In this document: one piece after another, positions 5,837-14,149 of the stretch
Layout of the letters: every line of letters begins with the position of its first letter
Numbering within the stretch: position 1 is the first letter of the stretch
Source of the DNA: Clostridiales bacterium
Lineage (GTDB): Bacteria > Bacillota > Clostridia > Oscillospirales > CAG-272
Assembly: GCA_016280525.1 (NCBI GenBank)
Contig: JAEEGW010000051.1
Span: 1-14,809, forward strand
DNA: 14,809 nt
Reading direction: 5' to 3'
The notes under the pieces: generated by a model
The model's database searches: none
Told to the model about the DNA's origin: nothing
What the model saw: the letters and a program-made list of their open reading frames with translations, nothing else
Translations under genes and position numbers: made by a program

Positions 5837-6754
5837 TTATTCCGCTTCTTCGTCTTCCTCTTCGGTCTCTTCTTCACCGGTGGTTTCCGTATTGATGTCG
5901 CGGTAGTCGAAGCTGATCGTAAGTCTTTCGCTTATCATCGTTTCAGACAGATCGGATATCGTTCCGTCTTCCTCGTCGCCGATGTAGCAGATCCAGCGGT
6001 GTGTCTCGTCATTTTCAAGATCACCTATCTTGACAACGCGTTTTCCGTCTTCGGAAAGCGTCAGACCGAGAGCTTTTCTTACGGGCTGTACCGGTTCGCC
6101 GGTCTTGTCGTCAAGATAATCGCTGTTTAAGTAATTTGCAATATTCATCTCCGACTTTTCGCCGTTTACGTTGAACTTGACTTCGGGAATTATAGTTTCC
6201 GCTCCGTCGTTGACTTCAAACTTAACGGTAAATGTGCGGTTCGTTTTTTCAACGAAGGAGAATACGACTTTGTCGTAATTAACAAGCTTGGTTTTGAACG
6301 GGTCAACTATCTCGTCGTTGACTTTGCACTGCCATTCGTAAATATCGTTCGATCCGGACGCTTTTCCCGCCGTGCAGCCGAGAACGCTGTCAAGCGAATA
6401 CTCTACCTCGCCCTGGAACTGAGAAACGACGACCGTCGGCAGCTCTGCGTTTTTGTCTTTGTTCGTTATGCAAAGTTCAAGCGCATACATTCCGGTGGGG
6501 GTGGTGCGGTAGCGGTAGCGGGCCGCTTCTTCAGTAAGAAGACCGCCTTCCGTAGTCTCTTCCTCTGTCGCTTCTTCAAGCGGTGCGACTCTTATCGCGT
6601 CGTTTGAAATAAGAGTTTTTCCGTTTTCGCCGTAAACGTAGACGGAAACGTATGCGTTTTTATCGCTGTAAAGGCTGCCTGCAACGTTGCACGCCGCAAA
6701 AACGAGCACTGTTGATAAAGCGAGTAATATCGTTATCGTTCTTTTGATTTTCAT
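5837..6754 (-). CDS. Predicted exported lipoprotein with two DUF4430-like modules
   Basis: A 305-residue protein read from the ATG at 6754-6752. That start is chosen because AGGAGG lies at 6772-6767; an in-frame TTG at 6784 would place this binding site inside the coding region. The N-terminus is a signal peptide (MKIKRT, then ITILLALSTVLVFAAC) with a possible lipidation cysteine C22, although F19 is unusual in the lipobox. Two segments, about 33-168 and 174-286, each end in the W-x-C/Y-x-(x)N/G-type strand pattern seen in DUF4430/cobalamin-carrier-like beta-grasp domains (YEWQCKVNDE at 139-148; HRWICYIGDEEDG at 252-264). A Glu/Thr-rich insert (58-70) and an acidic tail (TGEEETEEEDEEAE) flank them. 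Similar domains anchor or present ligands outside the cell, but the ligand here is unknown. A consensus promoter lies upstream and a terminator downstream, so it can be a single-gene unit. Confidence 0.62.
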   Translation of the reverse strand: MKIKRTITILLALSTVLVFAACNVAGSLYSDKNAYVSVYVYGENGKTLISNDAIRVAPLEEATEEETTEGGLLTEEAARYRYRTTPTGMYALELCITNKDKNAELPTVVVSQFQGEVEYSLDSVLGCTAGKASGSNDIYEWQCKVNDEIVDPFKTKLVNYDKVVFSFVEKTNRTFTVKFEVNDGAETIIPEVKFNVNGEKSEMNIANYLNSDYLDDKTGEPVQPVRKALGLTLSEDGKRVVKIGDLENDETHRWICYIGDEEDGTISDLSETMISERLTISFDYRDINTETTGEEETEEEDEEAE

Positions 6755-6801
6755 ACGGGAAATAATCCTCCTGATATTATGCAAAAGTGTATTCTTTTAT
6801 A

Positions 6802-6830
6802 ATTATACATCATTTAAATAAAAATGTCAA
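6802..6830 (-). promoter_or_regulatory. Perfect sigma-A consensus promoter for the lipoprotein gene
   Basis: On the minus strand the -35 box TTGACA (6830-6825) and -10 box TATAAT (6807-6802) match the housekeeping consensus in all twelve positions with the ideal 17-nt spacer. Transcription would begin near 6795, about 40 nt before the ATG at 6754 and upstream of the AGGAGG binding site. The -35 box lies only 16 nt beyond the pbp stop codon, so the lipoprotein gene does not depend on read-through from pbp. This is the strongest promoter seen in the window. Confidence 0.88.
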
Positions 6831-6845
6831 GTAATTCCGCGTTTT

Positions 6846-9479
6846 TTATTCGGTGTTTACTATAATTTCTGCTTCGGTCTCGGTTTCCGTCTCTTCTTCC
6901 GTCTCTGTCAGTTCTTCCGTTTCGGTATCTTCTTCAGGCTCCGTAGTCACCTCGGGCGCCGTGGTCTCCTGATACCAGAATTCGTTGTGAACCGTACATA
7001 CTTTATTCGGATCCGGGCGAAACAGATATTTATTGTCGTCAATAGAGACGTAGTGCTTTCTGTATGTTTCCATATCGCGTTCCGTTTCAAGGACAAGCAC
7101 TTTTTCGGTGACTTCCGGACAGTACGCAGTTGCTACAGCCTTTGTCTCTTTACAGTAATTCACTACAATATGCTTTGAGCAGTACGTCGTCGGCTGCGTG
7201 CCGTTTATATAATAACCCTTTTCGGCTCTGCCGCCTCTTTCGTCTTTGCCGCAGGTCTCGGGATTATAAAGCTGACCGGAGTCCTTACATACCATAACTT
7301 CAACGATATCGCCCACAAGCGGGAATTCCTGTATAAGCTCCGTTCCGTTTGCTTTTGCTTCATCGTACATTTCCTTATGGAGCTGTACCATGACTTTGTC
7401 GAATATATACAGCGCGGGGTTGGGTCTGTAATTCGTACGCAGCGGCGTGTTGTCGTAGAAGCCATACCAGACTGCCGCTACGTAATACGGTGTGAAGCCG
7501 CAGAACCATCTGTCGTACTCAAACATTGAAGTACCGGTCTTGCCCGCGACTGCCGTCATATCGTCGATATCGATATAGTTGCGGTAGTGATACGGGATAT
7601 TTTCAAGCAGCTTTGTCATTATCGTGCAGGTGTCCGCGCCGAATACTACGGTGCTTTCCGGTTTGTTGTCAAGCACGATGTTACCTTGCGAGTCAACGAC
7701 TTTCGTGTAAGTCCTGCATTTGTTGTGTATGCCGCCGTTCGTAAACGTCGTATACGCGCTTGCCATTTCACGCACCGTCAGACCGAACGTCGTGGCGCCG
7801 AGAGCAAGAGGCGCTATCTCAAGGTCGGACATTATCTGACCGCTCTTTGTTTCATAAGATTCAACGAGGTTCTTTATACCGAGTTTTTTAAGATATTCGT
7901 ACGATCTTTGTACCGTGACACGCTGCAAGACTTTAACTGCTATTGTGTTAAGCGATTCTTCAACGGCGTACCTTATAGTAACAAGGCCATTGTAGTTTTT
8001 GTTGACGTTCTGAGGCCACGTCTTACCGTTGTCGTCCACAGTCACCGGCGTATCGTCAACGACGGTGCCCCACGTCACAAGACCGAGGTCTAAAGCGGGA
8101 CCGTAAGTTGAAAGAGGCTTGATTGACGAACCCGGTGATCTTTTCGCCTGAGTCGCGCCGTTGAATATTCTGCTCTGCGTTTTCGCCCATCTGCGTCCTA
8201 TAAGGCCGAGGCAGTCGCCCGTCTCCGGGTCGCAGACGACCATTGCGGACTGCGGCGGCACGACGTAGTGTCCCGATTCATCCGGGAAGCAGTTATCATT
8301 AAGATAACATTGCTCAAGTATGGACTGCACTTTCGGGTCCATACACAGATATACGCGGTAACCGCTTGAGAATATAAGGTTTGACGCTATCTCGCGCGAT
8401 ACGTTTTTCTGCGCCATTATGTCTTCAATAAGATTTTCTATAACAGCGTCAACGTAGTCGGATGAAACGTGCGCGCCGGCTTCCGCCTCATCGTTTGTGT
8501 TTTTTGGCGGGGTATACAGATTAAGCGGCTCGTCCCACGCGTCTTCATATTCTTCCCTTGTTATTTTTCCGTAGTTATACATCGTTTTCAAAACGGTGTT
8601 GCGCCGCTCCTGATTGTACTCCGGATTCTGCTTCGGGTCGTATTTGGTCGGGTACTTGACAATGGAGGCGAGAGCCGCTCCCTCCGCAAGCGACAGTTCT
8701 GATACTTCTTTACCGAAATACGTTTTTGCCGCGGTCTTTATACCGTAGCAGCCCTGTGACAGATATATGGTATTCAGATAATATTCAAGTATTTCCTTTT
8801 TGTTCAGCCGCTGTTCCAGATACAGCGCCCGGAATATCTCCTGTATTTTTCGCTGTATAGAATACTCGTCGTCGCCGGTCATATTCTTGACAAGCTGCTG
8901 AGTGATAGTCGATCCGCCGAAAGTCGTGCCGGACGGGATAAGGAAATTCTGTACGGCGCCGAGCGTTCTGTACCAGTCTACCCCCTGATGATCCCAGAAT
9001 CTGTGGTCCTCTATAGCTATAAACGCGTCGATAACGTGATCCGGCACTTCTCTTATCGGTACCCATATCCTGTTTTCACCGCCGTGGACGCGCTCTTCTT
9101 CAAGCTCAAGCTCTTCGCCGTTTTCGTCGTAGATATAAAATCTTGTCGTTCCGTCCTGCTCCGTACGCAGATAGTCAACGTCAAGCGTCGGATCTATGTT
9201 GTTTTTCAGATATACCGCGAAGACTATACCGCAGATGACGCCCGTTATTATTGCAATTATCATTACCGTAATGATAATATTCAACAGATATGAGATCAGA
9301 CGGACAAGAAAATGAAGAGTCAGCGACAAAACGCGCCTGAAAGCCTTGCCCCAATAAATGTGGTAGCCTCTTTTCTTATCGCGTTCCGCGCGTTTTTCTT
9401 TTGCTTTTGTTCTCGCCGCTTTGATCTTATCGCTTATATTGGAAAAAAACGTAATTACCGAAAGGACTGCTTTCCTCAA
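6846..9479 (-). CDS. Class A penicillin-binding protein (PBP1A type, bifunctional)
   Basis: An 877-residue peptidoglycan synthase joining glycosyltransferase and transpeptidase activity at the outer membrane face. A basic cytoplasmic segment (about 18-50) precedes one membrane helix (about 60-90). The GT51 domain shows AIEDHRFWDHQGVDW (155-169, catalytic Glu157), GGSTITQQL (188-196), then LEQRLNKKEILEYYLN and GIKTAAKTYFGK. The transpeptidase domain has SxxK at S451-K454, SxN at S509-N511 and KTGT at 647-650. A cysteine-containing C-terminal region follows, ending in a low-complexity Glu/Thr tail (839-877). Start choice is uncertain: the TTG at 9479 has its only good binding site (GGAGGTGAT, 9512-9504) about 24 nt away, and the codons properly spaced from it are ATT or ATA in the same frame. 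The true protein may be about eight residues longer. It follows dnaE by 117 nt. Confidence 0.93.
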   Translation of the reverse strand: MRKAVLSVITFFSNISDKIKAARTKAKEKRAERDKKRGYHIYWGKAFRRVLSLTLHFLVRLISYLLNIIITVMIIAIITGVICGIVFAVYLKNNIDPTLDVDYLRTEQDGTTRFYIYDENGEELELEEERVHGGENRIWVPIREVPDHVIDAFIAIEDHRFWDHQGVDWYRTLGAVQNFLIPSGTTFGGSTITQQLVKNMTGDDEYSIQRKIQEIFRALYLEQRLNKKEILEYYLNTIYLSQGCYGIKTAAKTYFGKEVSELSLAEGAALASIVKYPTKYDPKQNPEYNQERRNTVLKTMYNYGKITREEYEDAWDEPLNLYTPPKNTNDEAEAGAHVSSDYVDAVIENLIEDIMAQKNVSREIASNLIFSSGYRVYLCMDPKVQSILEQCYLNDNCFPDESGHYVVPPQSAMVVCDPETGDCLGLIGRRWAKTQSRIFNGATQAKRSPGSSIKPLSTYGPALDLGLVTWGTVVDDTPVTVDDNGKTWPQNVNKNYNGLVTIRYAVEESLNTIAVKVLQRVTVQRSYEYLKKLGIKNLVESYETKSGQIMSDLEIAPLALGATTFGLTVREMASAYTTFTNGGIHNKCRTYTKVVDSQGNIVLDNKPESTVVFGADTCTIMTKLLENIPYHYRNYIDIDDMTAVAGKTGTSMFEYDRWFCGFTPYYVAAVWYGFYDNTPLRTNYRPNPALYIFDKVMVQLHKEMYDEAKANGTELIQEFPLVGDIVEVMVCKDSGQLYNPETCGKDERGGRAEKGYYINGTQPTTYCSKHIVVNYCKETKAVATAYCPEVTEKVLVLETERDMETYRKHYVSIDDNKYLFRPDPNKVCTVHNEFWYQETTAPEVTTEPEEDTETEELTETEEETETETEAEIIVNTE

Positions 9480-9503
9480 AGCTTCAAAAAACTTGTTTAT
9501 AAT

Positions 9504-9512
9504 ATCACCTCC
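9504..9512 (-). promoter_or_regulatory. Strong Shine-Dalgarno sequence for the PBP gene, misplaced relative to TTG
   Basis: GGAGGTGAT on the minus strand matches the 16S anti-Shine-Dalgarno sequence over nine bases. No ATG, GTG or TTG in the pbp frame lies at a normal distance. The next in-frame codons are ATT (9503-9501) and ATA (9500-9498), and the first TTG is at 9479. The site therefore bears directly on which start codon is used. Confidence 0.75.
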
Positions 9513-9542
9513 AAAGATAAGGCAATTATAAAAATTATTATA

Positions 9543-9571
9543 ATTATAGCACTTGTTACCGCTGTTTTCTA
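9543..9571 (-). promoter_or_regulatory. Candidate promoter for the PBP gene
   Basis: On the minus strand a perfect -10 box TATAAT (9548-9543) lies 17 nt downstream of TAGAAA (9571-9566), which matches four of six -35 positions. Transcription would start near 9536, about 30 nt before the Shine-Dalgarno site. The -10 box overlaps an AT-only inverted repeat (9524-9545). The gap between dnaE and pbp otherwise contains nothing coding. Confidence 0.5.
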
Positions 9572-9596
9572 CTGTCTATTTTAAATTTTATATGAA

Positions 9597-12500
9597 TTAG
9601 GGACGGACGTTTTCTTCTCCGCACAGTTTTATAAGCGCTTCTCTTAACCCGTTCGTCGCGTCGACTGACAGCGGCGAATAATACTGTTTTGTGTCTTCTG
9701 CGTACAATATAAGCTTATCAACTGACGTTTCGCTGTTGTATATCTCAGCCAGCGCGAGCACGCGTTCTATATCCGGATATTTTTCTTTATCGGCAGACGG
9801 TACTCTTACGTATATTTTCTTATATTTCGGCTCGCTTTTCTTTTCCTCCGGCTTTGCGGATAACGTATATCTGTCGTCCGGGATAAGCGGATATATCGCG
9901 TCGCACAACAGCTTTGCGTCCTCTTCCACGCGTTTTGAGACCGTGCCGACAACGCATATAGGCTCGGACGATGAGATATAAGCGCGGTATTTTTCGTATA
10001 TTTTCGGGAAAAGTATTATTTCGATTTCGCCGTATCTGTCCTCAAGCGTCATAAACGCCATGTCGTCGCCCTTTTTTGTAGTTTTGACGGTAAAGCGCGT
10101 AAGCATACCGCAGACGGTGACTTTTTTTTTATCGTATACGGAATCCGGCTCTTCCCCTTCATCGCTGTCCGAGGAGAACGAAGACGTTATTTCCGCTATT
10201 TCTACCGGATCGATCTCCGCGCAATGCTTTTTATATCCGTCAAGTATGTGACCTGAGAAATAATATCCGGTAGATTCTTTTTCAAGCGCCAGAATGTCTT
10301 TGAACGCGAATTCCTCAATATCCGGATATTCCGGCTCGCCGGATATCTCCTCGCCTCCCGAGAGGGAGAACATATCCATCTGTCCGGTAATACTCTTTCT
10401 CGCCGCCGCCTGTTCTCTGTCTATTATCTCGCCGTAAACGGCAAGCATCTGACTGCGATGAACGCCGAAACAGTCGAACGCGCCGCTTTTTATAAGCGCC
10501 TCCACCTGCTTTCTGTTGCAGTCGTACGGAGCCATCCTGCGTATGAAGTCGGATAACGATCTGAATTTCCTGTTTTCGCGCTCTTTTATTATCATAGGCA
10601 CGAAGTTTCCGCCGACGTTTTTGACCGCGAGCAGACCGAAGCGGATGTTTTTCGCACCGTCTTTGTTTACCACGTGATAGTAAACGCCGCTCTCGTTTAT
10701 ATCCGGCGGCAGGACTTTAACGCCGTGCTTTGCACATTCGTTTATATATTCCGCCGTTTTGTCAAGGCTCTTGCCGAGGACGCTCGTGAGCAGAGCGGAC
10801 ATGTATTCCGCAAAATAATGGCATTTCAGATACGCCGTTCTGTACGTCAGAAAAGCGTACGACGCCGCGTGGGATTTGTTGTAAGCGTAGCCGGAAAACG
10901 ACTCCATCTGCGAAAACAGCTCGTCCGCGTCTTCTGCGTTCATGCCGAGGCGCACCGCGCCTAAAACGGTCGTTTTTCCGTCTTCTTCTTCGCCGTTTAT
11001 GAAAATGTCGCGCTGCAGCTTCATTTTCTCCGCGTCGGACTTTTTCATAAGTCTGCGCACGACGTCCGCGCGGCCGAAAGAATATCCGGCAAGGTCGCGG
11101 AATATCTGAAGCACCTGCTCCTGATAGACGATAACGCCGTACGTGACGTCAAGTATCGGCTTTAATTTATCTGACAGATACGTTATTTTTGACGGATCGT
11201 GACGGTTTTCTATAAACGTCGGTATATTCTTCATAGGTCCGGGACGGTACAGAGCTATAACTGCGATAATATCGTCAAAACAGCTCGGTTTAAGCTGCGT
11301 TAAAACTCTGCGCATACCCGCTTTTTCAAGCTGGAAAACGCCGCCCGTGTCGCCTATGCTTATAAGATCGTATGTATCTTTATCGTCAAGCGGCGCTTTT
11401 GACGCGTCAAAATCCGGCTCGTATTCGCGTATCTGTTTTTCCGTTTCCGCGATTATTGATATATAGCTGATACCCAGAATATCAAACTTAACGAGCCCGA
11501 CTTTCTCGGACATATCTTTATCATACTGCGTGACGGTAACGTCGCCGCTCATGGCAAGCGGTACGTATTCCCAGACCGGTTTTTCGGTGATTATAATGCC
11601 CGCCGCGTGAGTTGAGATATTTCTCGGAATACCTTCAACTGACATGGAATTGTCGAGCAGAAGCTTTACTTTCGGCTCGCTGTCGTAGCGCGCTTTCAGC
11701 TCTGCGCCTTCGGGCGCTTCAAGCACGTCCGCGACGGATTCAACTCTTACGAAATTCTCCTCAACCTCGCCGTCTTCGTTTTCCGTTATGCGTTTTACGC
11801 GCGGCGGAATGAGCTTTGCAACGGAATCAACGTCTGCGACGGACATTCCCATCGCGCGCCCGACGTCGCGTACGGCGGCCCTCGCGGCAAGCGTACCGAA
11901 AGTCACAATCTGACTTACTCTGTCGCGCCCGTATTTTTCCGTTATATATTCAATTACTTTATGCCGCTCAACGTCCGAAAAGTCAACGTCAAAGTCCGGC
12001 ATTCCTTTTCTTTCGGGATTCAGAAATCTCTCGAACATCAGCCCATAGCGAATCGAATCAACGTCTGTTATGCCTATGAGGAACGCGACTATACTGCCCG
12101 CGCCGGAGCCTCTGCCCGGTCCGGTCGTTATGCCGTGCGTTTTAGCGTAGCCTACGTAATCCGCGACTATGAGATAATACTCGTTGAATCCCATTTTGTC
12201 TATAACGGACAACTCATATTCAACGCGCTGCAAATATTCGTTTTCGGTAAACTGATCCGTGTATTCAAGCGTCTTGTCGGCGAGCCTGCGCCGTATACCT
12301 TCATACGTCATAAGGCGCAGATATTCTTTTGCATCTGAATTGTCGGGCGGTGTGAATTTGGGCAGATACAGCTTTGAAAAATCAAATTCAAACTCACACA
12401 TATCCGCTATTTTCTGCGTATTTGATATCGCCTCTGAATTCTTGCCGAAAACACGCTGCATCTCCGCTTCGGATTTTAAGTAAAATTCGTCCGTGTCAAA

Positions 12501-13202
12501 ACCTATCGGTCTTCCGTCGGATATAACGCTTTTCGTCTGTATGCAAAGCAGTATCGCCTGCTTGTCCGCGTCGCGCTTTGCGATATAATGCGCGTCGTTC
12601 GTCGCGGCGGTCGGTATTCCCGTATCTTCGGAAAGCTTAATAAGCTCTTTTAACGCGAGCTCCTCTTCCTCCGAGCCGTGATCCTGCAGTTCAAGATAGA
12701 AACTGTCTTTGCCGAACGTTTTAGATAGCCACAGCGCGTATTCCTTCGCGCGCTCGTAGTTGCCTTTTATAAGCATCTGCGGTATATAACCGGCGATGCA
12801 TCCGGACAGACATATAAGACCCTCCGCATGATCGGACAAAAGCTCGTTGTCTATCCTCGGCTTTACGTAAAAGCCTTCCGTATACGCTTTTGATACGAGA
12901 TAAATAAGGTTTTTGTACCCGACTTCGTTTTTGCAAAGCAGGATCATGTGGTTATAAGCGTTGTCGCGCTTTTTGTCAAAACGAGTTTCGGGGGCAACGT
13001 AGACCTCGCAGCCTATTATCGGCTTTATCCCTTCTTCTTTGCATGCGAGGTAAAACTCCGCGGCGCCGAACATGGCGCCGTGGTCCGTTATCGCGACTGC
13101 GTTCTGACCCAAAGCCTTTACCGTTTTCGCTATGTCTTTAACGCGGCAGGCTCCGTCAAGCAGGCTGTACTCGCTGTGAACGTGAAGATGGACAAAGCTC
13201 AA
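9597..13202 (-). CDS. dnaE: DNA polymerase III alpha subunit
   Basis: A 1201-residue replicative polymerase. Residues 1-270 are a PHP domain (HLHVHSEYSLLDG, TDHGAMFG, then TNDAHY) in which nine likely metal ligands can be matched to those known from intact PHP domains: H7, H9, D16, H41, E66, H85, C135, D203 and H205. The polymerase core carries GPGRGSGAGS (361-370), the catalytic pair D403/D405 in MPDFDVDF, and D574 in GLVKFDILG. An internal clamp-binding motif QMDMF (941-945) resembles the QADMF of E. coli DnaE, and an OB fold lies near 1025-1095. The start is TTG at 13202-13200, overlapping the whiA stop; the resulting N-terminus MSFVHLHVHSEYS fits the family exactly, and GGGG lies about nine bases upstream. 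This is the DnaE-type enzyme; PolC is not in the window. Confidence 0.96.
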   Translation of the reverse strand: MSFVHLHVHSEYSLLDGACRVKDIAKTVKALGQNAVAITDHGAMFGAAEFYLACKEEGIKPIIGCEVYVAPETRFDKKRDNAYNHMILLCKNEVGYKNLIYLVSKAYTEGFYVKPRIDNELLSDHAEGLICLSGCIAGYIPQMLIKGNYERAKEYALWLSKTFGKDSFYLELQDHGSEEEELALKELIKLSEDTGIPTAATNDAHYIAKRDADKQAILLCIQTKSVISDGRPIGFDTDEFYLKSEAEMQRVFGKNSEAISNTQKIADMCEFEFDFSKLYLPKFTPPDNSDAKEYLRLMTYEGIRRRLADKTLEYTDQFTENEYLQRVEYELSVIDKMGFNEYYLIVADYVGYAKTHGITTGPGRGSGAGSIVAFLIGITDVDSIRYGLMFERFLNPERKGMPDFDVDFSDVERHKVIEYITEKYGRDRVSQIVTFGTLAARAAVRDVGRAMGMSVADVDSVAKLIPPRVKRITENEDGEVEENFVRVESVADVLEAPEGAELKARYDSEPKVKLLLDNSMSVEGIPRNISTHAAGIIITEKPVWEYVPLAMSGDVTVTQYDKDMSEKVGLVKFDILGISYISIIAETEKQIREYEPDFDASKAPLDDKDTYDLISIGDTGGVFQLEKAGMRRVLTQLKPSCFDDIIAVIALYRPGPMKNIPTFIENRHDPSKITYLSDKLKPILDVTYGVIVYQEQVLQIFRDLAGYSFGRADVVRRLMKKSDAEKMKLQRDIFINGEEEDGKTTVLGAVRLGMNAEDADELFSQMESFSGYAYNKSHAASYAFLTYRTAYLKCHYFAEYMSALLTSVLGKSLDKTAEYINECAKHGVKVLPPDINESGVYYHVVNKDGAKNIRFGLLAVKNVGGNFVPMIIKERENRKFRSLSDFIRRMAPYDCNRKQVEALIKSGAFDCFGVHRSQMLAVYGEIIDREQAAARKSITGQMDMFSLSGGEEISGEPEYPDIEEFAFKDILALEKESTGYYFSGHILDGYKKHCAEIDPVEIAEITSSFSSDSDEGEEPDSVYDKKKVTVCGMLTRFTVKTTKKGDDMAFMTLEDRYGEIEIILFPKIYEKYRAYISSSEPICVVGTVSKRVEEDAKLLCDAIYPLIPDDRYTLSAKPEEKKSEPKYKKIYVRVPSADKEKYPDIERVLALAEIYNSETSVDKLILYAEDTKQYYSPLSVDATNGLREALIKLCGEENVRP

Positions 13203-14149
13203 TTTGTTGTTCCCCGTTTGTATTTTTCGTATATTTCAATTATCTTTTTAAGTCTGTGATTTACTCCGGATTTGGTAAGCTTCTGTGCGGACATCTCAGC
13301 AAGCTCGACCAAAGACGCCTGCGGGTTTTCATACCGCAGCTCCGCGGTCTTTTTAAGATCCGGCGGCAGTTTTTCCATCAAATCGTTGTCTTTTAGGTAT
13401 TTTATAGCCGTCATCGTTTCCGTCGCGGCGTTGACGGTCTTTTTAATATTCGCGGTATCGCAGTTTACAGCTCTGTTCGCAAGTCCGCGGCTTTCTCTTA
13501 CTATCGATTCGTTTATATAGTCAAAGCTCGCCGTATTCGCGCCTATAAACGCGAGAAAATCCGCAATATCGTCGCATTTTTTAAAGTATATCACGTTGCT
13601 TGAATTGCGCAGCGCGGTCCGCGGAGAAAATCCGGCTTCGCGGCAAAGCTCCACGGTATCCGACGCGAGATTTTTGAAAGGCGTTGATATTTCAAGGTGG
13701 AACGAACTCTGCGGACGGCTTACAGTACCGGACGCTATAAACGCTCCTCGCATAAAATACGAGGCGCATCTGCCGCATTTTTTATCGAATATCTCGCTGT
13801 TTACGCGGTATAAAGACACGCTGTTCTTTTTAAGGTCAGCGCTCATTTTGCTTATCTCTTTTTTGCCGGCTACGGTTATTTTATAACTGTTTACGGCTTC
13901 TTTTGATTCCGTGTCCTCACGGCTGTTTTTTCTTTCGGTTATATACAGATTGGACTTTATGCCGTAAAGCTCGTCAAGCAGGGATATTACCGTTTCAGCT
14001 GCCGGTTTTATTTCCGTAACGTATTTTATTTTTTCTCTGCTGAACACGGAAGAATACGTCAAAATACCCATCAGAAGCGCTTTTTTACAGCAGGTTCTGG
14101 TCGGCATCTCTTCAAGAAGACTGTGTTTGGAATTGCTTGAAAACGACAT
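13199..14149 (-). CDS. whiA: DNA-binding protein WhiA
   Basis: A 316-residue protein with the usual WhiA layout: a degenerate LAGLIDADG homing-endonuclease-like N-terminal part (KKALLMGILTYSS at 22-34; YFMRGAFIASGTVSRP at 131-146; HLEIS at 151-155) and a C-terminal helix-turn-helix (about 262-305) with SGVNHRLKKI near the end. The linker shows the family signature RGLANRAVNCDTANIKKTVNAA (221-242). WhiA controls sporulation-associated division in Streptomyces and affects cell division and chromosome segregation in Bacillus. The ATG at 14149-14147 overlaps the murB stop by one base, with AAGGGTGAT upstream. The stop overlaps the dnaE TTG. The whiA-dnaE pairing is common in Clostridia. Binding targets cannot be read from this window. 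Confidence 0.94.
   Translation of the reverse strand: MSFSSNSKHSLLEEMPTRTCCKKALLMGILTYSSVFSREKIKYVTEIKPAAETVISLLDELYGIKSNLYITERKNSREDTESKEAVNSYKITVAGKKEISKMSADLKKNSVSLYRVNSEIFDKKCGRCASYFMRGAFIASGTVSRPQSSFHLEISTPFKNLASDTVELCREAGFSPRTALRNSSNVIYFKKCDDIADFLAFIGANTASFDYINESIVRESRGLANRAVNCDTANIKKTVNAATETMTAIKYLKDNDLMEKLPPDLKKTAELRYENPQASLVELAEMSAQKLTKSGVNHRLKKIIEIYEKYKRGTTN

Noticed and set aside
6755..6784. TTG at 6784 as the lipoprotein start, adding ten residues
   Set aside because: The AGGAGG binding site would then be inside the coding region, and the signal peptide begins properly at the ATG at 6754.
7587..8093. Plus-strand open frame of 168 codons opposite the PBP gene
   Set aside because: Antisense shadow of the transpeptidase region; composition is unlike a real protein and no start signal is present.
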